A stretch of 64,000 bases of DNA, taken from NCBI RefSeq assembly GCF_002723935.1, contig NZ_BEWM01000005.1:276608-340607 (forward strand), written 5' to 3'. The notes beneath the pieces were generated by a model. That model searched no databases. It saw only the letters and a list, made by a program, of their open reading frames with translations, and was not told the DNA's origin. This stretch comes from Gluconobacter cerinus. Its GTDB lineage: Bacteria; Pseudomonadota; Alphaproteobacteria; Acetobacterales; Acetobacteraceae. The position numbers and the translations under genes were made by a program. Positions 1 to 8,174 of the stretch are shown here, piece by piece (the stretch's first letter is position 1; each line of letters starts with the position of its first letter).

Positions 1-2
1 TT

Positions 3-119
3 GTGGTGGTCGTGCTTATTGGACTGAGGCTCACCGCACAGGAACGCAGTGAACGACTGACGGCGCTATTTGCCGGCGTGGCGCTTCTGCTCGCGCTCGC
101 CGGGAGGTTTGCGACATGA
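3..119 (+). CDS. HyfC/HycD (NuoH-like) membrane subunit, C-terminal fragment
   Basis: The window opens inside this gene: frame 3 is open from base 3 and ends at a TGA at 117-119. The 38 visible residues are a short basic stretch (RLTAQERSERL) followed by a hydrophobic helix rich in Ala and Leu. This resembles the C-terminal end of HycD/HyfC, the NuoH-like membrane anchor of group 4 hydrogenases. The identification rests mainly on position: it is directly followed, with an ATGA overlap, by a HyfE-like gene and then by HyfG- and HyfI-like genes. Too little is visible to exclude another hydrophobic subunit of the same operon. Confidence 0.45.
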   Translation: MVVVLIGLRLTAQERSERLTALFAGVALLLALAGRFAT

Positions 120-637
120 TTGTCGGATTTGGTGTGCTCCTGCTGCTGGCGCTTGCCGGGCTGGGGCGAGATGGACGAGGCTTGCCGCTCTACGGTCTGG
201 TATGTGCTTTTGCGGGGGCGACAGTCTGTGGAGGGCTTTTGGCGCTGCTCACCTCGATCGCATTAATCGGTCTGAATATTGGTGCCTGGATATGGCTCAG
301 GCGGTTCGCTGGTCATGTGCCAGATCGCGGTGCCGTGCTGCCTGTGGTCGGAGCGTTGCTGCTGCTGCTGGCACTTGGCCTCTCAGGTGCGAGTCTTGGA
401 TTGGCGCCTGTGTTGGGAGCGGGAGCGGTTCTGGTGGGCCTGTGTGGCGCTGCTTTCGGTCCGGCACTTGTGCAGTTTACAGGGCTGCTGATGGCTGCTG
501 ACGGACTGATTGTCATGGCGTGTGTTCTTCAGTCGTGGCCGTTCTTTGCTGCGGCTGTAGCGCTATGGGGTGTTCTGGGTGCACTGGGTATGACGCTGTT
601 GCCACGCCTTGCCTGGCGGCGGGTGGAGGAAACTTGA
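116..637 (+). CDS. HyfE-like membrane subunit of a hydrogenase-4/complex I-related complex
   Basis: This 173-residue protein is almost entirely hydrophobic, with about five or six predicted transmembrane helices. It fits the hydrogenase-4 component E family, which carries a NuoK-like part and sits in the membrane arm of group 4 hydrogenases. The ATG overlaps the upstream stop (ATGA), and its own TGA overlaps the next ATG (TGATG), so the genes are probably translationally coupled. Family assignment is an inference from length, hydrophobicity and operon context. No catalytic residue is expected in this subunit. E. coli HyfE is somewhat longer (about 216 residues). Confidence 0.6.
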   Translation: MIVGFGVLLLLALAGLGRDGRGLPLYGLVCAFAGATVCGGLLALLTSIALIGLNIGAWIWLRRFAGHVPDRGAVLPVVGALLLLLALGLSGASLGLAPVLGAGAVLVGLCGAAFGPALVQFTGLLMAADGLIVMACVLQSWPFFAAAVALWGVLGALGMTLLPRLAWRRVEET

Positions 638-1728
638 TGCATCCACTTGCTCCCGTTGGAACGCTGTTTGCCGTGACAGTCTGGCCGCTTCTGGCCGCTT
701 TTCTGCTACTCATGACGCCTCCCGGTCGACAGGCTGTCAGCAGTCGCACGTTTGCGATTGCTGGTGCTCTCATGACCCCCGTTGCGGTTTGGCTGATGCC
801 GGGTGCGGATGCGCTCGCCGCCGCGTGCTCCTGCGTGGTTGCAGTCATGCCGCTTCTTTTGCCGCCTGCGGGAGACCGGGTTGGACGCATTCTGCCTTTT
901 CTGGTGACCGGATGCGCTTTGATGGCCCTGAATGTTCATTCAGCTTTCGCCGTTACGGTGCTGTGTGGCGCAGGAACGGTTCTCTGGGCGTGGCGCGAGG
1001 GCCGGGGCGCGCAGAAGGCTGCCATTGTCTGGGATATGGCAAGGTCACGTCTCGGTGGAGTTATTCTGGGAGTGCTTGGGGCATCCCTGCTGTCGATGGA
1101 CCAGTCTCCTCTGGGGCCGGTTCTGCTGACCGTCGGGTTGTGTATGATGGCTGGTCTGGGGCCGTCTCCCGTCCCGGAACCTGATGCAGTGCTGCTTGAT
1201 ACGGGCCTGAGGTTTGCAGCCATTCTGCTGATGTTGCGACTGGACGGACACCCGCTCGTTCATATTCTGGTGCTGGTAGCTGGGTTCGGGACACTGATCA
1301 TGCGTATGGCAGGCCAGTCCCGAGGTCGCGGTGTCTTCTTGCCCATTCTGTCCTCGCTGGGTGCGATTGCCGCGGCGGTTGGTGAAGGAAGTGCAATTGT
1401 CCTTCTTTTAGTGGCGTCTGTTGGGTTGGCTGTTCTGGAGCGTCAGAATGATGGGCGTCGATACGAGATGGTTGCCGCTGGTATAGCGCCCTGGCCGGTC
1501 TTTTGCGCTTTGTTGGCGATTGGTCGCTCTCTCGAGCCACTGCTCCTTGTGCTGATGATCGTTTGTCTTCTGCCCGGGGTGAGGCAGGTTCGTCTGGCGG
1601 GGCTGATGCCGTCCGGTCTTAGTCTCAAGGGTGGCATTGTTCCGGCTGCTGAGGCCGTTCTTCTGCTTGTCGGTCTTTGCGGGCCGCTGCTTCTGGCATG
1701 GCATCCAGCACCTGGGTGGCGGCCATGA
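637..1728 (+). CDS. Multi-pass membrane protein in the HyfF/NuoN position
   Basis: The protein has 363 residues with about ten hydrophobic helices. The ATG at 637 overlaps the HyfE stop; an in-frame upstream start at 520 lies inside the HyfE gene and is rejected. Its place between HyfE- and HyfG-like genes is that of HyfF, a NuoN/Mrp-type antiporter subunit usually near 500 residues. This protein is about 130 residues shorter. I do not see the antiporter signature (Lys followed by a Pro-x-His-x-Trp-Leu-Pro-type motif) or the buried Glu/Lys pairs of the family. It may be a degenerate antiporter subunit or an unrelated membrane anchor. Its TGA overlaps the following ATG. Confidence 0.55.
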   Translation: MHPLAPVGTLFAVTVWPLLAAFLLLMTPPGRQAVSSRTFAIAGALMTPVAVWLMPGADALAAACSCVVAVMPLLLPPAGDRVGRILPFLVTGCALMALNVHSAFAVTVLCGAGTVLWAWREGRGAQKAAIVWDMARSRLGGVILGVLGASLLSMDQSPLGPVLLTVGLCMMAGLGPSPVPEPDAVLLDTGLRFAAILLMLRLDGHPLVHILVLVAGFGTLIMRMAGQSRGRGVFLPILSSLGAIAAAVGEGSAIVLLLVASVGLAVLERQNDGRRYEMVAAGIAPWPVFCALLAIGRSLEPLLLVLMIVCLLPGVRQVRLAGLMPSGLSLKGGIVPAAEAVLLLVGLCGPLLLAWHPAPGWRP

Positions 1729-3164
1729 TGAGCATGGAACGCATCATACGGAGTGGTGAGCGGATTGCACTGGCGCATTACCATCTTGATCCCGAGCAAT
1801 GGGAAGCGATGCTGACTGCACCCGGCAGAGCTTTGTCACTGTTGTCCTGCTGGGCGGATGAGCAGCGTGTTTACGTGCTGTTTCTGGATGGCGATTGCCC
1901 TTTGATGGCCAGTACGCCGGTGGAAGATCGTCGTTATCTGGCGCCATCTTCACGTTTCCCTGCGGCGGAGTGGGGGGAACGCGTAGCCTATGACCTGTGG
2001 GGTGTTGAGGCCATGAGTGCCTGCGGAGATGGTCGTCCTGCCCTTGATGATGGTTTCTGGGAAACGACATGGCCGCTGTCCTCACGGCCGGGGCCTGGAG
2101 GGCAGGCTATGCCCTTGCCTGCGGGCCGTAGCCGCCTGCGCGCGGAAACAACAGGATTGAGCGGTCCGCTCGAACTCTCTTTCGATGTGCTGCGCGGCGC
2201 AGTGCAAGGGCTGTCCGTCGATGCTGGGCTGGCTCATCGCGGTGTGTTGCAACGCATGGTTGGATTGTCGCCTGAAGAGGCTCTCCCGCTGGTGGCCCGC
2301 ATGACGGCTGGGGGTTTTGTCGCCCACCCAATGGCGTTTTGCCGGGCTGTTGCCCAAGCGCGCGGGTTGCAGCCGGGTCCAGGGACGCGGGATGCCTGGA
2401 TGATCCTTCTCGAAATCGAGCGAATTTCCGTCCACCTCTTCGATATGGCGAGAACAGCACGTGCCGTGGATGCGGGGCTGCTGGCAACACACTGCGAGCA
2501 TGCGCGGGAGGCTATTGCGGCCGCTTGTGCAGAGCAGGGCGTACCGCGCCGACTAACGGACGTCATTACGTGCGAGGGTGTGCGGTCTGGTTTGGAAATC
2601 GTTCCGCTGGCTCATGCTGTTCTGGAGGTCATGTACTCTCGCATGGCGCAACTGCGCGAACTGCAATCCGTATTTGCACCCCGTTTGAAGGGACTGGCGG
2701 TTTTGGCGCCTGCGCAGGCACGTGAATTTGCCGTGGGTGGTCTGGTCGGTCGGGCTTCGGGTCGAAGCCTGGATGTGCGTCGCAGGGAAGTCGGTATGCG
2801 GCTGGATGCTTTGCGGGCAACGGGCTCAAGCGATGGCGATGCGGCCGCCCGCGATGCGTTGCGTTTAACGGAAATCCGGGATTCTCTGGCTTTAATCAAG
2901 CGGATTTTGGGGAGTATCGGCATGGATGATGATGAGCCTGCACCTGAAGCCACGCAGGAAGGCATTGGCGCGGCTGAAGGGGCGAGAGGTGACGTCTGGT
3001 ATTGGGTCCGCCTGAAGAATGGGAAGATTGAGTCTGTCCATGCCCGAGACCCGGCTGTCTCTTTACTACCCGTTCTGCATCGCGTTTTGCAGGGAGAGGC
3101 TCCTGAGCGTTTGAGTGCCGGGCTGAAGTCTCTGGCTCTGGCCCCGTCTGGAGTGGCGATGTGA
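1725..3164 (+). CDS. HyfG/NuoCD-like large subunit lacking all nickel ligands
   Basis: The protein has 479 residues: an N-terminal NuoC-like domain (about 1-130) fused to a NuoD/hydrogenase-large-subunit domain, as in HycE and HyfG. Family landmarks are G-x-x-HRG (168-173), LEIERISVHL, the GRASGR...DVRR motif and a C-terminal region matching the end of HycE. The segment aligning with HycE RVCGICGFAH reads RMTAGGFVAH (192-201). The end aligning with SLDPCYSCTDRM reads SLALAPSGVAM. Both cysteine pairs that bind Ni in true NiFe hydrogenases are therefore gone, and HRGIE reads HRGVL. The protein cannot carry a normal NiFe centre, so this is an energy-converting-hydrogenase-related (Ehr-like) or complex I-like subunit. 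Start chosen at the ATG overlapping the upstream TGA. Confidence 0.8.
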   Translation: MMSMERIIRSGERIALAHYHLDPEQWEAMLTAPGRALSLLSCWADEQRVYVLFLDGDCPLMASTPVEDRRYLAPSSRFPAAEWGERVAYDLWGVEAMSACGDGRPALDDGFWETTWPLSSRPGPGGQAMPLPAGRSRLRAETTGLSGPLELSFDVLRGAVQGLSVDAGLAHRGVLQRMVGLSPEEALPLVARMTAGGFVAHPMAFCRAVAQARGLQPGPGTRDAWMILLEIERISVHLFDMARTARAVDAGLLATHCEHAREAIAAACAEQGVPRRLTDVITCEGVRSGLEIVPLAHAVLEVMYSRMAQLRELQSVFAPRLKGLAVLAPAQAREFAVGGLVGRASGRSLDVRRREVGMRLDALRATGSSDGDAAARDALRLTEIRDSLALIKRILGSIGMDDDEPAPEATQEGIGAAEGARGDVWYWVRLKNGKIESVHARDPAVSLLPVLHRVLQGEAPERLSAGLKSLALAPSGVAM

Positions 3165-3646
3165 CAGCGTTTCAGACTATGGGCCCACTCAGTGTGCTGC
3201 ATGCTTTCCTGAATGTCTCGCGGTGGAGAGTATCTGCTGACAAAGGCATGTCTGTCCGTCCCGATACGATCAATTTGTACGTATTGGAGACCGGGGGATG
3301 TGAAGGCTGCGCCATGGAAGTGGAGAGTTTATGCGGCAGTGCTTTCGCTCTTGAGCAATATGGCTTTGCACGCGTTACCGATCCGGCAGATGCAGACTGG
3401 CTGTTGGTTACGGGGCCGATGGGCAGGGCTTGTGTTCAGATGCTTGAGCGGGTCTGGAACGCGATGCCGGCTGGAAAAAGTCTGGTGGCTGTAGGGGCTT
3501 GCGCTGTTGATGGCGGGATGTTCGGGCCGAATTATGCCACTTTGGGAGGCTTGAAGGCACTCACGCCGGTCCGCCGGGCTATTCCAGGATGTCCTCCGTC
3601 TCCCCAGGACATTCTTGTGGGTCTTCAGCGTCTCGCTGAGAGATGA
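3161..3646 (+). CDS. HyfI/NuoB-like Fe-S small subunit
   Basis: This 161-residue protein belongs to the NuoB/HycG family that carries the terminal 4Fe-4S cluster (N2 in complex I). All four expected cysteines are present: GGCEGC (Cys47, Cys50), GACAVDGG (Cys114) and PGCPPSP (Cys144). The LLVTGP motif at 81-86 is also typical. The GTG start at 3161 overlaps the stop of the large-subunit gene (ATGTGA). An internal ATG at 3248 would remove 29 poorly conserved residues and is an alternative start. With a Ni-free large subunit next door, the cluster more likely passes electrons to a quinone-like or unknown site than to protons. The operon appears to end here. Confidence 0.8.
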   Translation: MTAFQTMGPLSVLHAFLNVSRWRVSADKGMSVRPDTINLYVLETGGCEGCAMEVESLCGSAFALEQYGFARVTDPADADWLLVTGPMGRACVQMLERVWNAMPAGKSLVAVGACAVDGGMFGPNYATLGGLKALTPVRRAIPGCPPSPQDILVGLQRLAER

Positions 3647-3817
3647 ATGGCGGAGTTTGACCAGCACTCGATCCTGCAAAAACAGAAACATTGATTTTTT
3701 GTGATCGGATGACTTGCCGACAGAGGCTTTCACGTTCAATCAGACGAGCGCATACAGTGCGTTAATCTGTTTTCAGGCTCTCTTTTCAGACGGCCGCCAA
3801 ACAACACAGGGCATGAG

Positions 3818-4753
3818 ATGGCTGACTATCGCCTTGGTATTGATCTCGGTGGAACCAAGATCGAGATCGCAGTTCTTAATCGTCAGGGCGACCTTGTCCT
3901 GCGTGAGCGAATTCCTAATCCAGGTGTTTATCCGGAAGCGGTTCTTGCGATCCGTGATCTCGTGACGAGTGTGGATCATCGTCTGGGGGCTGTTCCCAGC
4001 CACCGTGTGTCTGCCGGTCAGAGCACGTCCACGCTGGGTATTGGCATTCCAGGATCGATTTCTCCGGAGACGGGGCTGATCAAGAACGCCAACGCGACCT
4101 GGCTGAACGATCAGCCTTTCGGCATGGATCTGGAATCGGCTCTGTCCCGCCCTGTTCGCACAGAGAACGATGCAAACTGCTTTGCGTTGTCTGAGGCGGC
4201 CGATGGTGCAGCCAAAGGTGCACAGACTGTTTTCGGTATTATTGTCGGAACGGGCATGGGCGCTGGCATTGTCAATAACGGGCGTGTGCTTGAGGGCCGC
4301 CATCATATTGCTGGTGAATGGGGGCATCTGCCGCTTCCCTGGCCGCTCCCTGAAGATGGTGAGCCGCGTCCTTGCTTCTGTGGAAACAGGGGCTGCATGG
4401 AGCGCTATCTCTCCGGTCCCGCTTTGGCTGCTGACTGGAAGGGTCCTGGTAACCGCAATACGGCTGGCATCGAAGATGCTGCTGCAAACGGCGATCAGGC
4501 TGCCATCCGCGCCCTGAACCTCTACATGGAGCGCTTTGCGCGCGCCTGTTCCCTCGCGATCAACTTCCTTGATCCGGACGTGATCGTTCTCGGAGGCGGA
4601 ATTTCCAATCTTGCGTCTCTGTATGAGCGTGTTCCGCCGCTCCTGAGCAAGCACGTCATTACGCCGGTCTGCACAACGCCAATCGTCAAGAACCTGCATG
4701 GTGACAGCTCTGGCGTCCGCGGTGCAGCATGGCTTTGGGATGTCACAGAATAA
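3818..4753 (+). CDS. ROK-family fructokinase
   Basis: This 311-residue cytoplasmic sugar kinase begins with the ROK phosphate-binding motif DLGGTK (9-14). It carries the zinc site of the family: H-x-x-GEWGH (His162 to His170) followed by C-x-C-x4-C (Cys186, Cys188, Cys193). GTGMGAGI around 150 is the second nucleotide-binding loop. These features match Mak-type fructokinases, which phosphorylate fructose at C6 with ATP. In acetic acid bacteria this feeds fructose into the pentose phosphate pathway. Substrate is inferred; glucokinase or another ROK hexokinase is possible. It stands alone, with a 170-bp leader upstream and a strong terminator downstream. Confidence 0.8.
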   Translation: MADYRLGIDLGGTKIEIAVLNRQGDLVLRERIPNPGVYPEAVLAIRDLVTSVDHRLGAVPSHRVSAGQSTSTLGIGIPGSISPETGLIKNANATWLNDQPFGMDLESALSRPVRTENDANCFALSEAADGAAKGAQTVFGIIVGTGMGAGIVNNGRVLEGRHHIAGEWGHLPLPWPLPEDGEPRPCFCGNRGCMERYLSGPALAADWKGPGNRNTAGIEDAAANGDQAAIRALNLYMERFARACSLAINFLDPDVIVLGGGISNLASLYERVPPLLSKHVITPVCTTPIVKNLHGDSSGVRGAAWLWDVTE

Positions 4754-4800
4754 GTATTTTCCGAATGGCTGGAAGACTGCTTCCAGCCATGTGGAGACAT

Positions 4801-4834
4801 AAAAAAGCCGCCGGTTATTCCGGCGGCTTTTTTT
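4801..4834. terminator. Bidirectional Rho-independent terminator
   Basis: An 8-bp GC-perfect stem (GCCGCCGG, loop TTATT, CCGGCGGC) is flanked by six A on one side and seven T on the other. It can terminate both the fructokinase gene from the left and pssA from the right, whose stop is at 4837. Confidence 0.92.
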
Positions 4835-4836
4835 GT

Positions 4837-5718
4837 TCAGATTGCTTCTTCTTCAACCGTCTCGGACATGTCTTCAGCGGCCCGTTTCAGCCGGTGATAA
4901 GACCGGCGGGAAAAGGGCAGTATTGCGACATAGAACAGTCCGGCTGCGGCTAGTGCGCCCCACGGGTCTGCAACGAGAACGGCCGCATAGAGGCCCGTTC
5001 CCAGCATGAGCGGCAGAACATAGCGGGCCGGAACCTTGAAATTCTTGAAAGACCAGACCGGCAGCGTCGAGACCAGAAGCAGACCTGTCAGGATCAGGCA
5101 GACTGCCGAGACGATGGGTGCACGGGCGAAAGCCGCAAGGCCTTCGGCATGCATCCTGTCCGCCTCGAGCCCCAGAAATACGGGGAACAGAACAATACCT
5201 GCGCCAGCAGGGGCTGGAACGCCGGTAAAGAAGTTGGCGGAGTAATCCGGCTTGTCATCGTCATCCAGGCTTGCGTTAAAGCGTGCCAGACGAAGGGCCA
5301 TGCAGACCGTGAACATGATGCAGGGGACAAAGGCATAGCGCCCGGCATCTTCAAGGCACCAGATCAGCAGCACGAATGACGGTGCGACACCGAAGCATAC
5401 GAAATCTGACAGACTGTCGAATTCGGCGCCAAAACGCGTTGTGCCGCGCAGAAGGCGGGCGATCCGGCCGTCCAGTCCATCAATGCAGGCTGCGATCAGG
5501 AGAGCGACTGCTGCGTGTGCAAACTGGTGTTCCAGCGCAAAGCGCATCCCGCTCAACCCGGCACACAGGCCGAGCATGGTCAGGATGTTGGGAATCAGCC
5601 GGTTAAAGGACGGTCCTCGCACGCGTGTGCGGGGGGTGCGTCCCATGCGGCGCAGTCGGCGACGAATGCGGCGGCGTCTGGCAGGACGGTTGGGTTCAGC
5701 CGTCTCGGGAATGGTCAT
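4837..5718 (-). CDS. pssA: CDP-diacylglycerol--serine O-phosphatidyltransferase
   Basis: This 293-residue inner-membrane enzyme makes phosphatidylserine from CDP-diacylglycerol and serine. The CDP-alcohol phosphotransferase signature D-G-x2-A-R-x8-G-x3-D-x3-D is complete (Asp83, Gly84, Ala87, Arg88, Gly97, Asp101, Asp105). About seven to eight hydrophobic helices follow. The N-terminus is unusual: residues 12-36 are mostly Arg (RRRRIRRRLRRMGR), probably a cytoplasmic face contacting acidic lipid. It lies 14 bp downstream of psd on the same strand, so the two steps of phosphatidylethanolamine synthesis are co-transcribed. Confidence 0.93.
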   Translation of the reverse strand: MTIPETAEPNRPARRRRIRRRLRRMGRTPRTRVRGPSFNRLIPNILTMLGLCAGLSGMRFALEHQFAHAAVALLIAACIDGLDGRIARLLRGTTRFGAEFDSLSDFVCFGVAPSFVLLIWCLEDAGRYAFVPCIMFTVCMALRLARFNASLDDDDKPDYSANFFTGVPAPAGAGIVLFPVFLGLEADRMHAEGLAAFARAPIVSAVCLILTGLLLVSTLPVWSFKNFKVPARYVLPLMLGTGLYAAVLVADPWGALAAAGLFYVAILPFSRRSYHRLKRAAEDMSETVEEEAI

Positions 5719-5732
5719 TGGCGCGTTCTGGC

Positions 5733-6410
5733 TCAGAGCTTCGCCAGGACGGTTTCGCCCCCGATCATGGTCTGGCCTTCAACAACGATCGGCTCAACAC
5801 CCGGCGGCAGATACACGTCTGTGCGGGAGCCAAAACGGATCAGACCGAAGCGTTCACCAGCTTCCAGGTGCTCGCCTTCTTCAACGAAGCAGAGGATACG
5901 GCGCGCAATCAGGCCTGCGATCTGTACGACGCCGATATTGCGGCCGTCGGGAAGGGTCAGGCGGATTTCGTTGCGCTCGTTATGCTCTGAGGCCTTGTCG
6001 AGGCTGGCGTTCAGGAACTTGCCTGCATGATAGGCAATCTTCGTGACCTGACCGGCTGCAGGCATCCGGTTGATGTGCACATCCAGCACGGACAGGAACG
6101 TCGAGACGCGCCAGACCGGAGTTGTGCCCATTTCAAGCGCTACCGGTGGAGCAACGAGAGAGACTGACGTTACGCGGCCATCTGCAGACGCCAGTACGAG
6201 ATCTGATCCCGGTGGGGGTGTGCGCTTCGGATCCCGGAAGAAGTACAGGCAGAAGGCAGAAAATGCGATGCCAGCCTTTCCGATGAGACGCGTGAACCGC
6301 CAGGGCGTCAGGCGGCCGATGATGCCAACGAAGGCACCTGCAGCGAGGAAGGGAGTCGCAGCGCGATGCGGCGGCGACAGGACAAGTTTGAGGGACTGGA
6401 TCAACGACAT
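5733..6410 (-). CDS. psd: Phosphatidylserine decarboxylase proenzyme (short type)
   Basis: This 225-residue enzyme decarboxylates phosphatidylserine to phosphatidylethanolamine. The autocleavage site is RFGSRTD (191-197): cleavage before Ser195 would create the pyruvoyl cofactor and a small alpha chain of about 30 residues. An N-terminal hydrophobic segment (19-32) anchors it to the membrane. The length matches the short PSD form of alphaproteobacteria. The start MSLIQS was chosen because 26 extra upstream residues overlap the end of the methyltransferase gene and lack family character. pssA follows 14 bp downstream. Confidence 0.92.
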   Translation of the reverse strand: MSLIQSLKLVLSPPHRAATPFLAAGAFVGIIGRLTPWRFTRLIGKAGIAFSAFCLYFFRDPKRTPPPGSDLVLASADGRVTSVSLVAPPVALEMGTTPVWRVSTFLSVLDVHINRMPAAGQVTKIAYHAGKFLNASLDKASEHNERNEIRLTLPDGRNIGVVQIAGLIARRILCFVEEGEHLEAGERFGLIRFGSRTDVYLPPGVEPIVVEGQTMIGGETVLAKL

Positions 6411-6471
6411 GGAACGCACTCTTACGGCACAGGAAGCTAGGGTCAAGAATTCGCCACAAAGAAGGCGTTTT

Positions 6472-7188
6472 TCAGGCAGGTTCTGCAACCTGTCTGGGGA
6501 CGGTCACGCGCGCTTTTTCGTCCATCAAGGGAAGGCCTGCATAGACGTTCTTGCGAGCCACCACGATATGGACGCCCGCGCAGGGGTAGCGGATCATTTT
6601 TCCAACGCGTTCTGGAAGTGTGCCTGAAAGACGCGACAGCAGAGCAGGGGGCGTCATGAGGGCGCCAGTATGATGTTCGATTTGGAACAGTCCCTGTTCC
6701 AGCAGCCGCGTCAACTGTCTGGTGCTGAAGGGGACGCCGTGACCAAAAGGTGTTGCATCCGTATGAGCCCAGTAGCCGGAGCGGTTTGGTACGACGAGAA
6801 TCAGGTAGCCGTCATCCGTCATGACTTTCCAGGCGGCGCGGAGAAACTCTGCTGCTGAACGGGTAAACTCCAGTCCATGAACGACCAGCACGGTATCCAT
6901 CGACAGGTCATCGAAAGGCAGGCGCCCGCTCTCAATCAGGCAGTCCTGAACGATGTGGTGAAATGGGCGCTGGGTCTGGGGATGCTGCAAACGCGCAGAA
7001 ACTGCGCATCCGGCTGTGGCAGGAAGATAGGGGCCGGGGTACCCTATCCCGAGCAGCCGACGCGCCCGAAGGTCTGGCAGGAGGCTGTTCAATCTCCGGT
7101 TGAGGAGACTGGCTGTGCGTTGGCCTGCCCGGCTTTGATAGAAAGCGGCAGCATCTTCGGAACGGGTGCGTGTCAGGCGCGTCAGCAT
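6472..7188 (-). CDS. Class I SAM-dependent methyltransferase
   Basis: This 238-residue protein has a class I methyltransferase core. A glycine-rich segment (LLGIGYPGPYL, about 45-55) stands for motif I. LPFDDLSMDTVLVVHGLEF matches the Asp-containing post-motif and strand 4, and DDGYLILVVPN is the strand 5 region. Proteins of this type lie divergently beside gloB in many alphaproteobacteria. The substrate is unknown. It is transcribed away from gloB, with 40 bp between the two starts, and precedes psd by about 60 bp. Confidence 0.75.
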   Translation of the reverse strand: MLTRLTRTRSEDAAAFYQSRAGQRTASLLNRRLNSLLPDLRARRLLGIGYPGPYLPATAGCAVSARLQHPQTQRPFHHIVQDCLIESGRLPFDDLSMDTVLVVHGLEFTRSAAEFLRAAWKVMTDDGYLILVVPNRSGYWAHTDATPFGHGVPFSTRQLTRLLEQGLFQIEHHTGALMTPPALLSRLSGTLPERVGKMIRYPCAGVHIVVARKNVYAGLPLMDEKARVTVPRQVAEPA

Positions 7189-7228
7189 GGAAGTATCTAA
7201 CCAGCAAGCTCAGGTCAGGGGAACTGTC

Positions 7229-7945
7229 ATGTCACTTGATATTCAGTCCATTCCGGTTTTGTCAGACAATTATGTCTGGCTTTTGAAAGCAGAAGACGGG
7301 ACGCGGGCTGTCGTGGACCCAGGCGAAGCTGGCCCAGTCATGGACGTGTTGGGAGAAGGGCGTCTCGATCTGATTCTTCTGACGCATCACCACGTGGATC
7401 ACACGGGAGGGGTGGAAGCCCTTCGCGAACGATATGGCGCGAAAGTGTTTGGACCATCCCAGAAGCAGGAATGGCTTCCCAAGCTGGATCGTGGCCTTGG
7501 AGATGGTGACAGTTTTTATATCGGATCCACGAAAGTGGACGTTCTTCTAACGCCGGGACACGCTGTCGGGCATCTTTCCTATGTCGTGCCTGAAGTGCCT
7601 GCGTTGTTCTGTGGTGATGTGCTGTTCAGTGTCGGATGTGGGCGCCTGCTGGAGGGGACAGCAGAAGAACTGTATCGGAGTCTCCATCGTTATGATGCAC
7701 TGCCCGATAACACGCTGGTTTGTGCCGGACATGAGTATACCCGTTCGAACATTGCCTTCGCATTGCATGTCGATCCAGACAATCAGGCTCTGAAAGCACG
7801 GGCAGCGGAAGTGGAAACGCTTCTGGAAGCGGGGAGACCGACATTGCCAGTCTCTCTGGGAACGGAGCGGGCCACGAATCCATTTCTGCGAGCGTCCGAT
7901 GTGTCGCATTTTGCGGACTTGCGTCGGCAGAAAGATACCTTCTGA
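7229..7945 (+). CDS. gloB: Hydroxyacylglutathione hydrolase (glyoxalase II)
   Basis: This 238-residue metallo-beta-lactamase-fold protein hydrolyses S-lactoylglutathione, the last step of methylglyoxal detoxification. The metal motif is T-HHHVDH (His53 to His58), followed by TPGHAVGHLSY, FCGDVLFSVGCGR and CAGHEYT, all typical of GloB. The start MSLDIQSIPVLSDNY was selected because an AGGGGA ribosome-binding site precedes it and the sequence upstream overlaps the divergent promoter region. The C-terminus carries the NPFLR motif. A terminator follows directly. Confidence 0.94.
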   Translation: MSLDIQSIPVLSDNYVWLLKAEDGTRAVVDPGEAGPVMDVLGEGRLDLILLTHHHVDHTGGVEALRERYGAKVFGPSQKQEWLPKLDRGLGDGDSFYIGSTKVDVLLTPGHAVGHLSYVVPEVPALFCGDVLFSVGCGRLLEGTAEELYRSLHRYDALPDNTLVCAGHEYTRSNIAFALHVDPDNQALKARAAEVETLLEAGRPTLPVSLGTERATNPFLRASDVSHFADLRRQKDTF

Positions 7946-7952
7946 GGGCATG

Positions 7953-7985
7953 AAAAACCCCGCCTTTCAGGGGCGGGGTTTTTCT
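7953..7985. terminator. Rho-independent terminator after gloB
   Basis: The stem AAAACCCCGCC/GGCGGGGTTTT with loop TTTCAGG lies 8 bp past the gloB stop. Its A-rich and T-rich flanks let it also stop the cio operon from the other side (stop at 8000). Confidence 0.92.
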
Positions 7986-7999
7986 TTGGGAGGCCTCGG

Positions 8000-8155
8000 T
8001 TAGTGATGGCCGCCGAAGATGATCCTCTTGAGGAGTTCAGCGCCCACGCCAACGACGAGGACACCACTGAGCCAGAAGAGTACGAACCATCCCACCCGTT
8101 TCATCCAGGCGACGGTGCCGGTTTTCTGGTTGGGCTTTCCGTACTCGATTCTCAT
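8000..8155 (-). CDS. DUF2474 small membrane subunit of the bd oxidase
   Basis: A 51-residue reading frame begins MRIEYGKPNQ and has one hydrophobic helix (about 21-39, GWFVLFWLSGVLVVGVGA) after a basic stretch with the W-x-K-R-x-GW pattern of the DUF2474 family. Members lie downstream of CydAB/CioAB and are thought to be small subunits of the oxidase, analogous to CydX. It starts 20 bp after the cioB stop, so it is the third gene of the operon. Its small size means it is easily missed. Confidence 0.85.
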   Translation of the reverse strand: MRIEYGKPNQKTGTVAWMKRVGWFVLFWLSGVLVVGVGAELLKRIIFGGHH

Positions 8156-8174
8156 GGCGCGAACTCCCTGAAGG

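Noticed and set aside
3773..4699. 308-codon open frame on the minus strand
   Set aside because: Antisense shadow of the fructokinase, whose motifs are unmistakable.
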